Shown in pieces: positions 46,026 through 57,300 of a stretch of DNA of 64,000 nt (the first letter of the stretch is position 1; every line of letters starts with the position of its first letter). The stretch covers positions 3,850,001 through 3,914,000 of the forward strand of contig OX419762.1 of NCBI GenBank assembly GCA_948567375.1. The letters are read 5' to 3'. A program made the position numbers and the translations under genes. The notes under the pieces were generated by a model that saw only the letters and a list, made by a program, of their open reading frames with translations, had not been told where the DNA came from and made no database searches. The stretch is from Lunularia cruciata. Its lineage: Eukaryota; Streptophyta; Marchantiopsida; Lunulariales; Lunulariaceae.

Positions 46026-47363
46026 ATCAGCTACCGGATTGTCCTTCCCAGCTATGTACCTTAGCTATGGATTAAACATCCGAATGAATGCTATCTAGTG
46101 CAACATGGCAATGTCTGGAGTGTCACAGTTGGCAACCACTCCAAGCAGCGGCAAGCAATCTATCTCTAGGATGACATTGGTCCCTATTAGGCAGTTTCTA
46201 TCCTGTCTTAGTGTTATCTTGGCACCCCACAATTCCCGTTTGATCTAAGGGTACCTCCGTTGCCGTTCCGTGAAGATCTTTGCTCCAAACCTTGTTGCAA
46301 ATCTGCTGCCGTTCTCGTCGTCTTGGCCCATAGCCCAACCAGCAGCGTAGGGACTTGAGTCAACCATAACTATAATTGGTCATCCACAGTGGTAGTCAAG
46401 CGGGTGGAGCACAGGCGGGTTCTGCAGCACTTTCTTCAGTTTTGCCATAGCAACCAAATGTTCCGGTCTCCAAACAAACCTGATCCTTTTCCTCAAAAGC
46501 TGGTAGAGCGGCTCTGCAACATGACCAAAGTGCAGAATCCATATATGGTAGAAAACACATGCCCCTAAGAACCTTCTTACCTCCTGAACCGAGGAACAGT
46601 CCTTGGTCTTCCCAATTATGTCCACCTTCTCCGCATTTGGCTTCCTCCCATACGAGCCACATAGGTGTCCCACCACAAGGATTTCTCCAAGTCCAAATGC
46701 CGACTTCTCCCTAGAGAGAGTCACCCCCGCTTCCATCAACCTTCTCAGTATTGCTTCCACATCCTGAATATGATCCATGACAAACCTCCTAATACCTCCA
46801 TCCATCAAAGTTTCATCCTTCTCGCTCTCTATGCAGCCCTTGACAGGTATATCATCTAGGAATGGACGGGTCTTCTCGGAGTTAAAAGATTGTAGAATTT
46901 GATTCACAGTGCTATGCGCCACAGAGTTAGTAGCCCCCATTGGGAGAGTACACATACGCATCAGTCCTAACGGTGTTGGCATCGTGGTTGTGTCTCGGCT
47001 CCCTTCAGCAAGCTGAAATTGATCATAGCCTGAGTACAAATCTCCTATAGAGTAGATTGCCCTCCCTGCAAACTCCTCAGTGAACTCATCCACAGCCGGT
47101 CCAACACCAAAATTCCAAATTGTTACCTTATTTGGCGGTTGCATATCCTATATGAACCGCAACTTACCATTCTTCTTCCGGACGGTGAACCAGCAATTTG
47201 AGTATGGCGCTTCTGATGGTTCTAAAATCTTTGCCTGAACTTTCTCCTTCAATAGTTCTATCAGCTGGGGCAGAAGTGCCTTTGGCACTGGTATTGGCCT
47301 CAGATCCCATAGTATATGCAAAACCGTGAAAATTATCATCGATGTGATTTCATGTGGGTTCAC
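46026..47363 (-). pseudogene. M-family reverse transcriptase and RNase H, fungal-type motifs
   Basis: 47363-47148: RT start, IPVPKALLPQLIELLKEKVQ and EPSEAPYSNCWFTVRKKNGK. 47144-46380: IYSIGDLYSGYDQFQLA, TPLGLMRMCTLPMGATNSVA, catalytic FLDDIPVKGC, YGRKPNAEKVDII, VRRFLGACVFY. 46379-46026: broken RNase H with RFGAKIFTERQRRYP and NVILEIDCLPLLGVV. The LP-G-A-T-N-S-V-A motif replaces the FGLCNAPATF of ordinary plant Ty3/gypsy RT. From memory, it is the form found in many fungal Ty3/gypsy elements. One stop separates the first two frames; several occur in RNase H. Confidence 0.85.
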
Positions 47364-47814
47364 ACACCCAATCTCCTCAATCTTGAAAGCAAAAGCTTTC
47401 CCTCACTTCCCAATCATTTCCTTAAATGCATGGCACTCAACTTCTGTGAGCAAACCATCCCCTCCAACTGTAAGCTCACCCAAGGTCTTTTCAGTAAATG
47501 AATGACCAATATCCTTTTCCTGTCTTAGTCTCGGTTCCTCTCTAGTCCTACGCAACAATTTAGAAGCATCCAATGGCAATGGGACAGCAATAGGACAAAC
47601 CTTTTTTTCCACTATTTTGTATTTAGTGTCACATCTCACTTTATGAACCAACTTTGAAAGTGCTTCATGAAGCTCCCTTCCTATTTCAATCACGGGTTCT
47701 CCTTTCTCCATTGCCCCGATCACCTTCAAGATTGCCCTACCTTCTCCCCAATCCTCCAACACTCCAATGATAGTCTTGCTATCATCCATTTCCCTTGCTG
47801 TTTTCAGAACTCTC
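47364..47814 (-). pseudogene. M-family gag-pol linker and protease region (uncertain)
   Basis: Frame 47828-47403 includes MDDSKTIIGVLEDWGEGRAI, GRELHEALSKLVHKVRCDTK and SFTEKTLGELTVGGDGLLTE, ending at a stop near 47403. It lies directly upstream of RT. I see no clear D-S/T-G protease motif. The first few residues of the open frame (up to 47815) are inserted L7 sequence. Confidence 0.55.
47810..47814. repeat. Target-site duplication CTCTC (left of L7)
   Basis: CTCTC precedes TGTGGTACCC at 47815 and recurs at 51493-51497 directly after GTTGTCACA. Confidence 0.9.
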
Positions 47815-50800
47815 TGTGGTACCCACATTTTTTGTTTTTCTAGGGTTGGTAGTGTTTAAGAAACAAAGTAAGCACAGAAAAGTCAAATTTTGTACAAAGA
47901 TGGACAGAAGTAACTGCAAAGGAAAGCCGAAGAAGCTGACATTGGATCCGATGATGGAGGTACTCGGAAGAGGAGTACGCCGGGAACGGTCCGAAGATCA
48001 CCATCTTTGGATTGGAAAACACAGGAAAGACAAAGACCATTTAACAACCTCTGCACATGGCAAGAAAGTACATTTCAAGAAACGGCGGGGGCAGGAGAAT
48101 CATGTCTTGACAATGACCGGGAGTGCACGCAGAAGAGAGAAAATCACCGACAAAATTGACTGAAGAATGACTATAATTTGGGGCAATATAAAATTGTGAT
48201 TGCACAGGAGGAATTTGAACACTCTAAGTAAATTTCCAATTCCTTTGAGTAGTTTTCCTATAGTAATGCGTGTCCAGAAGCCCATCAAGAGTGAAATTTT
48301 CCGAAACCCTGAGGGAGTTAGAGCATCTCGTCCAAGAGAGGGTCTGATCTTCCAACAGCGTAGAACAAGAGAACAAATCATGGCAAAGAAGTTGGCCAAC
48401 GCGCTGGCAGTGAGAGGTTTTGCAATTTGAAGAGTAGATGTAGTAGCTAGAATCAAAGTCTTGGTTAGACTTTGTATTACCTTTTTAGCATGGAACTGGA
48501 ATTTCAGTTTCCCGAGAGTGATGGCAAAGATCACTGCCAATAATTGTGAGGAGGGTCCCGAGGTGGAGGGGAAGAGAGGCAATCCAGCTCGATGGACTGA
48601 GTCGGATTGGAAATTAGTATTGGGGAGAGAAGCAGGAGAGCCGACAGGGGTCACCTTCTATCGGAAGTGTGATGTTGCAGAAGAGACGGCAGAGATCCAT
48701 AACTCATTTTTTGCTCCGAGAACTACAAATGGTTACAAGGTGGAATCCTATCGGGACCCGATCCAAAGAAGTATCGTGGGGGCGATGATGGCCATGTTCA
48801 AGCCAGAGCAAACAACCTACGTGACCATGCAGCAAGCAGTCTTCTTTCATCAAATGTTTGCAAGAGTACCAGTGAATTGAGCAAAGTGCTTCCATCACCA
48901 AACAAGGCAGATGGTGGTGAATTGGAGAACAGGCTTGCCACCGCATTATTTTGCACCATTTGCAGCTCACTTCTACTTTGGGCTGAACTTGCTAACCAAA
49001 GATGAGCGTCATCATATGGTGTTGCACATGCACTCCGATTTGAGATGGGAAGCAAATGAAGAGGAGCGTTAGTATACGCTGCATCTGCGAGCGAATGACG
49101 AGTACTTTGCAAGGAAGATCAAAGATGTTACCAGTCCGAAGACAAAGAAGCAAAGTAAACCCGAAGAAGCCAAGTCGTCACCCATACAATGAAAGACTTG
49201 GAGGCTGATGTTGAAGACCGCTAAAGTTGTAAGAGGGGCATCATCGGGATCGGAGTCTGATGAAGAAATGAGTCGCAAGAAGAAGACTCGGAAGAAGAAG
49301 AGCTCACATTGAAAAGTGAGGAGTATGGGAGCAAAAGTGAGGGAGAACCAGAAGTCCAGCAATCGGTGGTAATAAGTGAGGCTGGTGAGGCAATGGTGGA
49401 GAACAGGCCAAGACCCAAAGCGAAGGAGGAGTATCTCGTAGGGCCAAGTTCAAGAGGCAAAGACAAAGACAGTGCCAATACAATGAAGATACAAAGATCG
49501 CGACTTCGGATGAAGGAGCTGATGACAGAGGAGAAGACTCCAGACAAAGGTGACAAGGAAGAAGTAGAACAGTTTGGGATATCGTATTTGACAAAGGTAG
49601 TAACACCACTGCTTGAATTGTTGAAGGAGCATCAAAGAGTAATTCCCCAAGATCGCATGAAGTGGATGAACGAATTGCAGATGGTGAAGTATCTGTTGAA
49701 GGAAGTGCATGAGCTGCAAGAGCATCAAGTCCGAAGAAATAAAGAAATTGAAGATCTTCGTAGGGAAGAAGACTCAAGGAAGAAAACGCTGAGCCTGATA
49801 CAAGGAAGCTGCATAGAGAAGGAGAAGGAATTGCTGAAGCAAGCCGGAGAATTGAAGGAGCAGGCAATGTGGCTGAGCAAGATGAAGGAGGAAGTGAGTG
49901 ATGTGCGCATCAAAAATTTTCATTTGAAGGCAATGATCATCGTGATGGAGCAGGAGTTGGACATCTTGAAGTAGAGTGCCGCCGCAAAAGATCAAGCATG
50001 GCAGAGAGAGTTGACATCCAAGCACAAAGAAGAAGAGCGATTGCAAGAACTTGTTAAGAGCGTGGAACAACAGAATATGCAGTGGTCAGAGAGAAGAAGA
50101 TACTAGCTGCAGAATACAAAGACGAGTTGAAGATGTATCGTGCGGAATTAAAGGTAGAACGCTCTTGAGGATATGAGTCGGATTCAGTAGGAGACCTTGC
50201 GGGGAAATTAAGAGCGATCTTAAGCATAGAGGCTGAAGGAAGATTGGAAGAAGCTTGCCTACATGAGTTGAAACTACTTGTGCAGGAGACTAGGAAATGA
50301 ACAGCCAAGGACGTGGACATGAACACCTTGCTAATTCGGTTGAGAGAGCGTGTAGATAGGAAAATGTTAGAGGTAGAGAATAATGTTAGTCTTAGACTAG
50401 ATTTAGTCAATTCCAAATAAGAGAAGATTTGGAAGAGTGTGACAGTGGAAATGAAACCCGATGTTGGAGAAGTAGGAACTCAAGTGTCATCAGACTTGCT
50501 AATTGACACTTAAGAGAAGAGTGGGTCAAGAAATAAGAGTGTAGAAGGAGTAACCCAGAGCTCAATTGTAGACTATAGTGTAGAAGTTGTAGAATTAGTG
50601 AAGAAATTAGTAGAATCAGTCATACCTGAAGAAGGTGAAATAGTAAGAAGATCATTGGGTTTGGAAGCCGATGATGAAGTCGACATTGGATTGGGATAGA
50701 AGTCAATTTTGAGATAGGAAAGGACAAATATGAAATGATAGTTTGTCACTTGGGATCTATAGGTAGGAAAAGATGTTAGGAAGCGGTGTCTAGGTAGGCG

Positions 50801-51492
50801 AGTCTACCGTTTGCTTCAGTATTTAAGTGGAGCATTCACAGTAAGATGTTATTCGGTATTCATATTTCTGAAGATAGATAAAGCAAAGTGTTGTTCTAAG
50901 TACTCGTTGCTTAAGCTTAATTCCAGTTGTCAATTTTGTGTTTGTATTTGTGAGTGTGTGAAGAATTCTAAAGAGCAAGTCAGTGTGTCTATGGATGTCA
51001 GAATCTGCAGCCTTGATCTTCATTCTGTGTGTTTGATCTTGAGTGAAGTGCATCGGAGCAATGCCTTGACAGGTTTGAGAGGAATTGTAGTGTTGTTAGT
51101 ATTCTGCATTGGTGAGTACAGTACAAAGTTGATGTGAAGCAATTTCAATCGAGGAAGTTGTGCCTTCAGTGGAGGGGTGGAACACAATTCTGAGGCGAAA
51201 TCAGTCTTCGCAGTGAAGTGCCGTCTTTGGGAGAATCTGAATCATCACAATCAAGAGTTGTTTGGACATAATTTACTATGATGTGATTATATGTGTGTAT
51301 TCGTGACAAGTTGTCAAGATTGTGAGCTTGTTACTCTCTTCAGGGTGTAGTTTCTACCTAAGAGATTAAAGAAGCCATCAAGAAGAACTGCAATTGTGAC
51401 TTTCGTATTTGACCAATTCTGGATAGTATCTCTGCAGGAATGAACTTTACTTACCCGATTACTGCAAAAGTGATATTTGTCCGGTTGTCACA
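47815..51492 (+). mobile_element. L7: solo L-family LTR, diverged subfamily
   Basis: 3678 bases, from TGTGGTACCCACATTTTTTG to CCGGTTGTCACA, flanked by 5-base duplications. No gag-pol, primer site or polypurine tract is attached, so it is a solo LTR left by recombination between the two LTRs of a full element. It is inserted in the M-family element and carries a decayed LTR frame. Confidence 0.92.
48262..50699 (+). pseudogene. LTR-encoded protein, L7 copy
   Basis: Same architecture as L4, L5 and L8 but clearly diverged: MRVQKPIKSEIFR N-terminus; ITFLAWNWNFSFPRVMAK; KPEQTTYVTMQQAVFFHQMF; HYFAPFAAHFYFGLNLLTK; acidic/basic linker; coiled coil 49309-50400 (long open frame of 221 codons with KNKEIEDLRREEDSRKK-like heptads); C-terminus DDEVDIGLG. 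Stops at 48428, 48880 (the same Trp of V-N-W-A as in L5) and 49069, and shifts near 49980 and 50170. Conservation of block order between this diverged subfamily and L4/L5 suggests the protein was maintained while the families were active. Confidence 0.85.
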
Positions 51493-51550
51493 CTCTCTCT
51501 TTCCCTTTCATTCTCTTCTGCAAAATTCCCGTGGTACTCCCTACATGTGC
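51493..51550 (-). other. M-element spacer between two insertions
   Basis: 58 bases including the second CTCTC duplication (51493-51497). This is the only M-family DNA between L7 and G2. It shows no recognisable motif. Confidence 0.7.
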
Positions 51551-52240
51551 TGTAACACCCATTTGTGCATGTGTGTGATATTGTGATATTTAGCTTGGTA
51601 TTACAAGTACTTAAGAGATATTATTTATAGAGATAAAGGATGGTGCTATATTAGTCATGGTTAGCTAAAGTTAGTCATAGCTAAGATAGAGTGGACCTTA
51701 CTTTAGAGGAAGTAGAAAAGATGAGCACCACTATTTTGGATTTTAGTGTGTTGACTTGGCATTATTCCTAGGTGTTTGGCTTTGAGGAAAGAGTTGAGAA
51801 CTCTTGGGCCCGCAAACCTTTTTGTTTTGGATTCTTCTTTATTCCAAGGATAGCCCATGTGAAGGAATCCTTGACTTAGTGGTTGGGTCAAGATAAGACC
51901 ACATGCTTAGGGGAATATGCCCATGTGAATGGATATTCCTTTCTACTTTTTGACTTTACTTGACTTTTAGTCTAGTAACTTGAGTTACTACGGTAATTAG
52001 TAACTTTGGTACGTAACTATTTCACAAGTATATAAACAAGGGGTGAGGAGGTACTCATCATCCTTTCATTTGCAACTATCTCTCTCTCATTGAGTTCTCT
52101 AGTGAGCAATGTCTTGAGTCTTGGAGTGTTAGCCTTGGAGGAGTATGCTGGAGTTGGGGTTCCTTGCCTTCTTAGTCCATGGTGCGCTACCATAATAGCC
52201 ATCAGAGGTTCATCCCAAGTGAGAGACAGGCCGGCTCACA
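51551..52240 (+). repeat. G2 5' LTR
   Basis: 690 bases, TGTAACACCC to CCGGCTCACA. The TATA box TATATAAA is at 52029-52036. It pairs with 62474-63165. Confidence 0.95.
52029..52036 (+). promoter_or_regulatory. TATA box in the G2 5' LTR
   Basis: CAAGTATATAAACAAGG, about 200 bases before the LTR end, where a U3/R boundary would be. The same sequence is at 62954-62961 in the 3' LTR, and variants occur in both G1 LTRs. Confidence 0.6.
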
Positions 52241-52243
52241 TTT

Positions 52244-52262
52244 TTGGTTCCGTTGCCGGGAC
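52244..52262 (+). other. G2 primer-binding site resembling tRNA-Asp
   Basis: TTGGTTCCGTTGCCGGGAC starts three bases after the 5' LTR. From TGG on it shares 14 of 18 positions with the tRNA-Asp type site TGGCGCCGTTGCCGGGGA. Confidence 0.8.
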
Positions 52263-52263
52263 C

Positions 52264-52452
52264 TCTCTAGAAGGCAAGATAATGTTCCGCGTCCAATTCT
52301 ACATTAGGCAGAAGGAGGCTATGAGAGCTCACTTGGAGAGAACATTAGGAGAGGAGAGGGCTGAACTTATGTTAGAGAACCAAGATCCATTTGTATACCC
52401 TGTAGTTCATTATGATGTCTTTGAGGTGATTTTGTACATCTTGTACACATGA
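52264..52452 (+). other. Short conserved frame after the G2 primer site
   Basis: Part of an open frame from 52090 that crosses the LTR end and primer site; the stretch RQKEAMRAHLERTLGEERAE to VVHYDVFEVILYILYT and stop is shared with G1 (28711-28944). It is helical and charged, then hydrophobic. Whether it is translated is unknown. It would be a leader peptide upstream of gag. Confidence 0.4.
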
Positions 52453-53099
52453 GAGGAATTGCAGAGATTGTGTGAGGTGGATTGCAAATTTTGGGGATTA
52501 AGGTGATTTTGGGAAAAAATCTCAAGTTTGAGATCTGGACTTGAGATTTCTACACATGATAGCTAGGGTTATCTTTCAGTTAGCACACTTGAAATTATTG
52601 TGAGAGCTTCTATGCGCACTGGGCTAGAATTTTTGAAAGTTGATAGGGTAAAGTGCTCCCGTAACTGCATGCTATCTGGAAACTTGTACAGAGTCTGCCA
52701 TTTCTTCAATTTTCAGTAAATTGTCCTGAAATTTCCAAGAAAATTCAGTGCATTGTATCCTACCTGCTGCCACAAAAATTAGAGACAGATCGTTCTTGCA
52801 CAGGGAGTAATGAGTTTTTGAAGTGAATGGGGTGGTTTTTAGACCAAATCTGAAATATGGGTGCTAAATAGAAAGGTGTCTAGGCCAAATGGCTTGATGA
52901 AAAGATCTGAAATTTTGCAAGGAGGGACGCCCTGGAGTTTTAATCAAGTGTGCAAAATTTCAAAGGACTGTGACATATTGGTCGGGAGATTTGAGTGACA
53001 TTGTGAGGAAGGGTCAATTCTGCAAAGTGGAGATCTCATGCATGAGAAGTTTGAGATCAACAAAAAGCATGTTTAAGTGTTTAGATTCATCTTGGGAAC

Positions 53100-53573
53100 A
53101 TGGAGGGTCATCAAGAGTGGAAATTGAGATTATGCAAGGTTCCCCAAGGGTTTGAGGTGATTGTAGGGGTTGATTTGAGGAAAAGAGAGTTTACAATAGA
53201 ATTTGAAGAAAGTATTGAGAGGATCCAAAAACCTACACCACTTGGAGGAAAGAGTGAGTCTAAGTGCTTTCTATGTGGAGAGAAGGGACATAAGGCAAGT
53301 TCATGTCCATTGACCTTTGAGAGTAAGAGATTGAGGGAAAGGAGAGGCTTACTTGACTTGGGTTTGCATGTTGGACCTTCTTCACCAAGATTGGGAGGGA
53401 GAAGATCTAAGACCAAGGAGTTGTGTGAGGTTTGTGGAGTTGAAGGACTTCCAAAAGGACATGAGTGTAGTGGAGTAAAAGCACTTTTGGAAACTTTGGT
53501 GAAAGATCTTGGAGAGAGTCTAAGTACAGCTACAGAAATACTACCACCTTCATCAGCTAGTTCTCAAGATTAG
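53100..53573 (+). CDS. Extra zinc-knuckle protein upstream of gag (G2)
   Basis: 157 codons, intact. The N-terminal ~55 residues are KLRLCKVPQGFEVIVGVDLR-like, then a zinc knuckle CFLCGEKGHKASSC (CX2CX4HX4C), a basic linker, and a second Cys/His cluster CEVCGVEGLPKGHEC. It ends ILPPSSASSQD. Zinc knuckles bind RNA in retroelement Gag proteins, and gag itself has a separate knuckle, so this element has two knuckle proteins. An additional frame between the LTR and gag is known from some Tat-lineage elements such as Ogre; I cannot tell whether this one is homologous. 237 bases separate it from gag. The G1 copy (27591-28063) retains the same parts. Confidence 0.65.
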   Translation: MEGHQEWKLRLCKVPQGFEVIVGVDLRKREFTIEFEESIERIQKPTPLGGKSESKCFLCGEKGHKASSCPLTFESKRLRERRGLLDLGLHVGPSSPRLGGRRSKTKELCEVCGVEGLPKGHECSGVKALLETLVKDLGESLSTATEILPPSSASSQD

Positions 53574-53809
53574 TGATGGAGATAATCTTTCAACTTATGG
53601 ATAAACTATCCATGAGAGTTAGATTAATATGCACTCTAGGATTTGATGTTGCTATAGAAATCTTGGAGCAACTTGAACCTTTTGTTTTCCCTAGAGTGGA
53701 TTATTCTCAGATGGTGTTAGTCATGTATATACTCTATTAGTAATAGAGTGAGAGAAAAAAAAAAAGAAAAAAAAAATTTGAGAGAAAAGAAAGATAGTGA
53801 GGGGTTAAG

Positions 53810-54354
53810 ATGGGAAAACTTCCAGTTTTCTTTGGCAAGGATGGAGAAGATGTGGAGGCCTTTGTGATAGACTTCAAGAGAGCTTGCATAGGAAACAATG
53901 AGAGGAGGAAGAATGAGTGGGCCTCATTATTACCAGATTTCTTTGAGGATGCAGCACTTACATGGTATGAGTCAGAATACCAAAAGAGAGAGAGGAGAGA
54001 GGGGGAAGAGGAGTCTTGGGAGACTTTGACTTCAGCACTCATTGAGAACTTTCTTCCTGATGAGAGTTATGAGAGATTGATGAGTGAGGTTACATTTCTC
54101 AAGCAAGGAGATGGAGAGAAAGTGAGAGGCTATGTGGAAAGAGTGGAAAAGTTGGAGTCCAGATTTCGCATAGTGTTGAGGAAAGGTGGGGATGATGTGG
54201 AGACTACAATGATTGGCATAGGGGCCATGCTCACCAAGAATTTTGTGGGAGGATTGAGACCACAAATAAGAAGCAAGGTGAGATATGAGAAACCTTCTTC
54301 CAAGGTTGAAGCTATCAAGATCGCAATTCGTATGGAGGAGAGTTTGGAAGGGGA
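53810..54354 (+). CDS. G2 gag, first part (before L8)
   Basis: Starts MGKLPVFFGKDGEDVEAFVI and contains the Gag core: LPDFFEDAALTWYESEYQK, SWETLTSALIENFLPDESYE, KLESRFRIVLRKGG, NFVGGLRPQIRSKVRYEKPS. The frame ends inside the GGGGA duplication at 54350-54354 where L8 is inserted, and resumes in the same frame after 58147. The element needs Gag to form particles; L8 disrupts it. Confidence 0.93.
54350..54354. repeat. Target-site duplication GGGGA (left of L8)
   Basis: GGGGA precedes TGTGACAACC at 54355 and recurs at 58143-58147 directly after CACCACA. Confidence 0.95.
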
Positions 54355-57300
54355 TGTGACAACCCGGCAAATATCACTTTTGCGGTAATTGGGTAAGTAA
54401 AGTTCGTTCCCGCATGGATACGAGTCAGAAATGTCCAAATACAAAGCAAAGTAACAATTTCAATTCTTCTAGGTTGCGTCTTTAATCTCTTAGGTAGAAA
54501 CCACACCCAGAAGAGAGTAACAAGCATTGATTCGCAGTCTTGTCACAAATTCACACTCCATAATCACAACTCCATAATCACAACTCCATCAAATCTTTCC
54601 AAACAATCTTGATTGTGATGATTCAGGCTCTCCCAAAAATGGCACTTCACTGCAAAACGACTTCGCCTCAGAATTGTGTTCCACCCCTCCACCGAAGGCA
54701 CAACTTCCTTGATCGAAATTGCTTCATATCAACTTTGCACTGCACACACAAATGCAAAATACTACCAACACTACAATTCCTCTCAGATCTGTCAAGGCAT
54801 TGCTTCGATTGCACTTCACTCAAGATCAAACACACAAAATGAAGATCAAGGCTGTGGAATCCAACATCCAACAAACACATTGACTTGCACTTCAAATTTC
54901 TCCAAACATTCACAAACACAATTGCGAAATTGATACTCGGAATCAAGCTCAAGCGACGAGCACTGCTTCACAGCACTTTGCTTTATCTATTCTCAGAAAT
55001 AATGAGCACTGAACAACAATTTCCTACGAATGCCACTCTTAAATAGTGAAACAATCGACAGTTCTAACAACTATACCGTTTCTACAACAACTATTCTAAC
55101 CTGCAGATCCGAAATGACAATGCACCTCTTCATATCTGCCCCTTCAAATCTCAAATCTATTACTAATCTGATCCGATGTCTACTTCTTCCTTGGCTTTCA
55201 AACCCAAACCCGAAGTAATCTTACTTCCTACTACATTTCCATTAGGTTTCAGATCTCCTACATCTTCTACCAGATCCAGCAATTCTCTTTCCTGATCTGA
55301 AATTGCACTAGTGGGTAGTCTATCTAACTCTTCATCTTTTGACCCACTCTTCCCTAATGTCTTTGAGGGCAACTCCAAAGACATTTGGATCCCTATGTTA
55401 TCTACTTCGGGTTTTGCCTTAACATCCTGCCAAAGCTTTTCTAACTCTATTCTCACTAAGTCTAATCTAATCGCAATATTGTCTTCTACCTCTAATATCT
55501 TCCTATCTACACGAGTTCTCAATTTAATCAACAAAGCGTTCATCTTAGTGTCTTTTGCTTGTCTTCACCTTGTCTCCTGCACCAACAGTTTCAACTCGTG
55601 CAATCTCGTCTCTTCAATTCGAACACTGGCCTCTGTACTTAACATCGTGTTCACTCTGAGGACTATTTCCTTCAATGGCTCCAATCTTGTCTTGCGTTCT
55701 CGTTCCCGATCTGCAAGCCATTCCTCTCTATACATTGCCAATTCTTCTTCGAATTCGGCCTTCACCGCTTCCTTCTCTTTCTCCTTCTGTTCAACCTTCT
55801 CTTCCTGATTACAAAGTAATTCTCGTAATCTCTCTTCTTCTCTATATCTCGCAGCCAACTCTTGTTGCCAGAGTTGCTTCTTCTCCTCCATACTCTCCAT
55901 CACTTGATCGAGCTCTTGATCCTTCGATGCTACCCTCGCCATAGCATGGATAAGTTTGACTCTTGAATCAGCAAATTGTTGCTTCAAGATTTCATGCTCC
56001 GCTACCTGTCTCTCCCTTGCGATGTCACTCTTCCTTGCAAGATCTTCTCGATAACTCACTTCTCTCTTCAGGTCTTCGATTACCTGACTCCTCTCGACTG
56101 CTTCCCCTCGCAGTACTTCTCTCTCTTCCTCATCTCGGGTTATACTCTTCTTCAACTCTGAGTTTTCTTCTTCTAATCTTGATAAGACCTGCAACACAGT
56201 CTTTACCTCTGGACAAGTAGACTACATCTCCTTCTTCTTCTCCATCTTCACCAACAGCGGGCATACTACCATTAGGTAATCTACTCCATTACTGTCAACT
56301 TTGTCCTCCCACGGAGTGGTCTCTCTTCTTTCCTCGTGTTCTCTTGATACTCGCCTTCTTCTCTGGAGTCTTTGTATTGGGATCGATGCCTCACTGCCCG
56401 AGCTTCCTTCTACCTCTTCCTTCACTCTACTCGGTCCCGCTTCACACTTCACCTTATGTCTCAAGCGAATTCCTTGCTGTACTGTGATCTTCTTCTCCTT
56501 GCGCACTGGTACTTTGTCTTCTAGCGCCGCATTGTCTTCGGTTTCTACTTTGGCTTGCATTTCTTCTTCGTATTCTTCAGCCGCTGGTACCGATGTCATC
56601 TCTCCTCCTTCCTCATTGTCACTGCTCATATCTCCACTTTGCAATGTCAGCTCAGGTTCCTCCTTGCGTTCCAAGTCCTCCGTCTTGAGCTCGGCTTTGC
56701 CTTCTGAGTTTTCATCTTCCAACTCAATCACCACCATTCCTCGCCTCAAGTTTTTTTTCTGCATCTTCCGAGGTTTCTTGTTTTCTTCGGCTTCTGCTTG
56801 CCAAGTTCTCTTCTTTTTTGGGGTACTTTCAACGACCTCCACGTTCTTCCCTGTCTTCGCGTAGTAATCATCCGTGCTCCGGATTTGGAGAATGTATTGC
56901 TGCTCCTCCGCGTCGACTTCTCTTCTCAAATCAGGATGGAAATGAGACACCATTCTATTACGCTCCGCCAAATTGAGCAGATTTAACCCGAGGTAAAAAT
57001 GTGCTGCAAATGGTACGATGTAGTGTGGAGGCGACTTATCCTGCAGATTCCACACCATCTGCCTCGTTCTTCCGTGAAAGCACCTTGCCCAATTGATTGG
57101 TTCTCCTGCAAATAACTTGTGAAAGAACACCGTTGGTGTTTCATCACATAGGTAGTTCTCTCTGGCTTCAGGAGGGCCATTAGTGCACTCACAATTCCTC
57201 TCCTCATAGGGTCTTTGTAGCTCTCAACTTTATACCCATTCTTCGTCCTCTTCGACGAGAAGGCATCTCTCACCTCCTGCATTTCTTGGGCTATCTCTCC

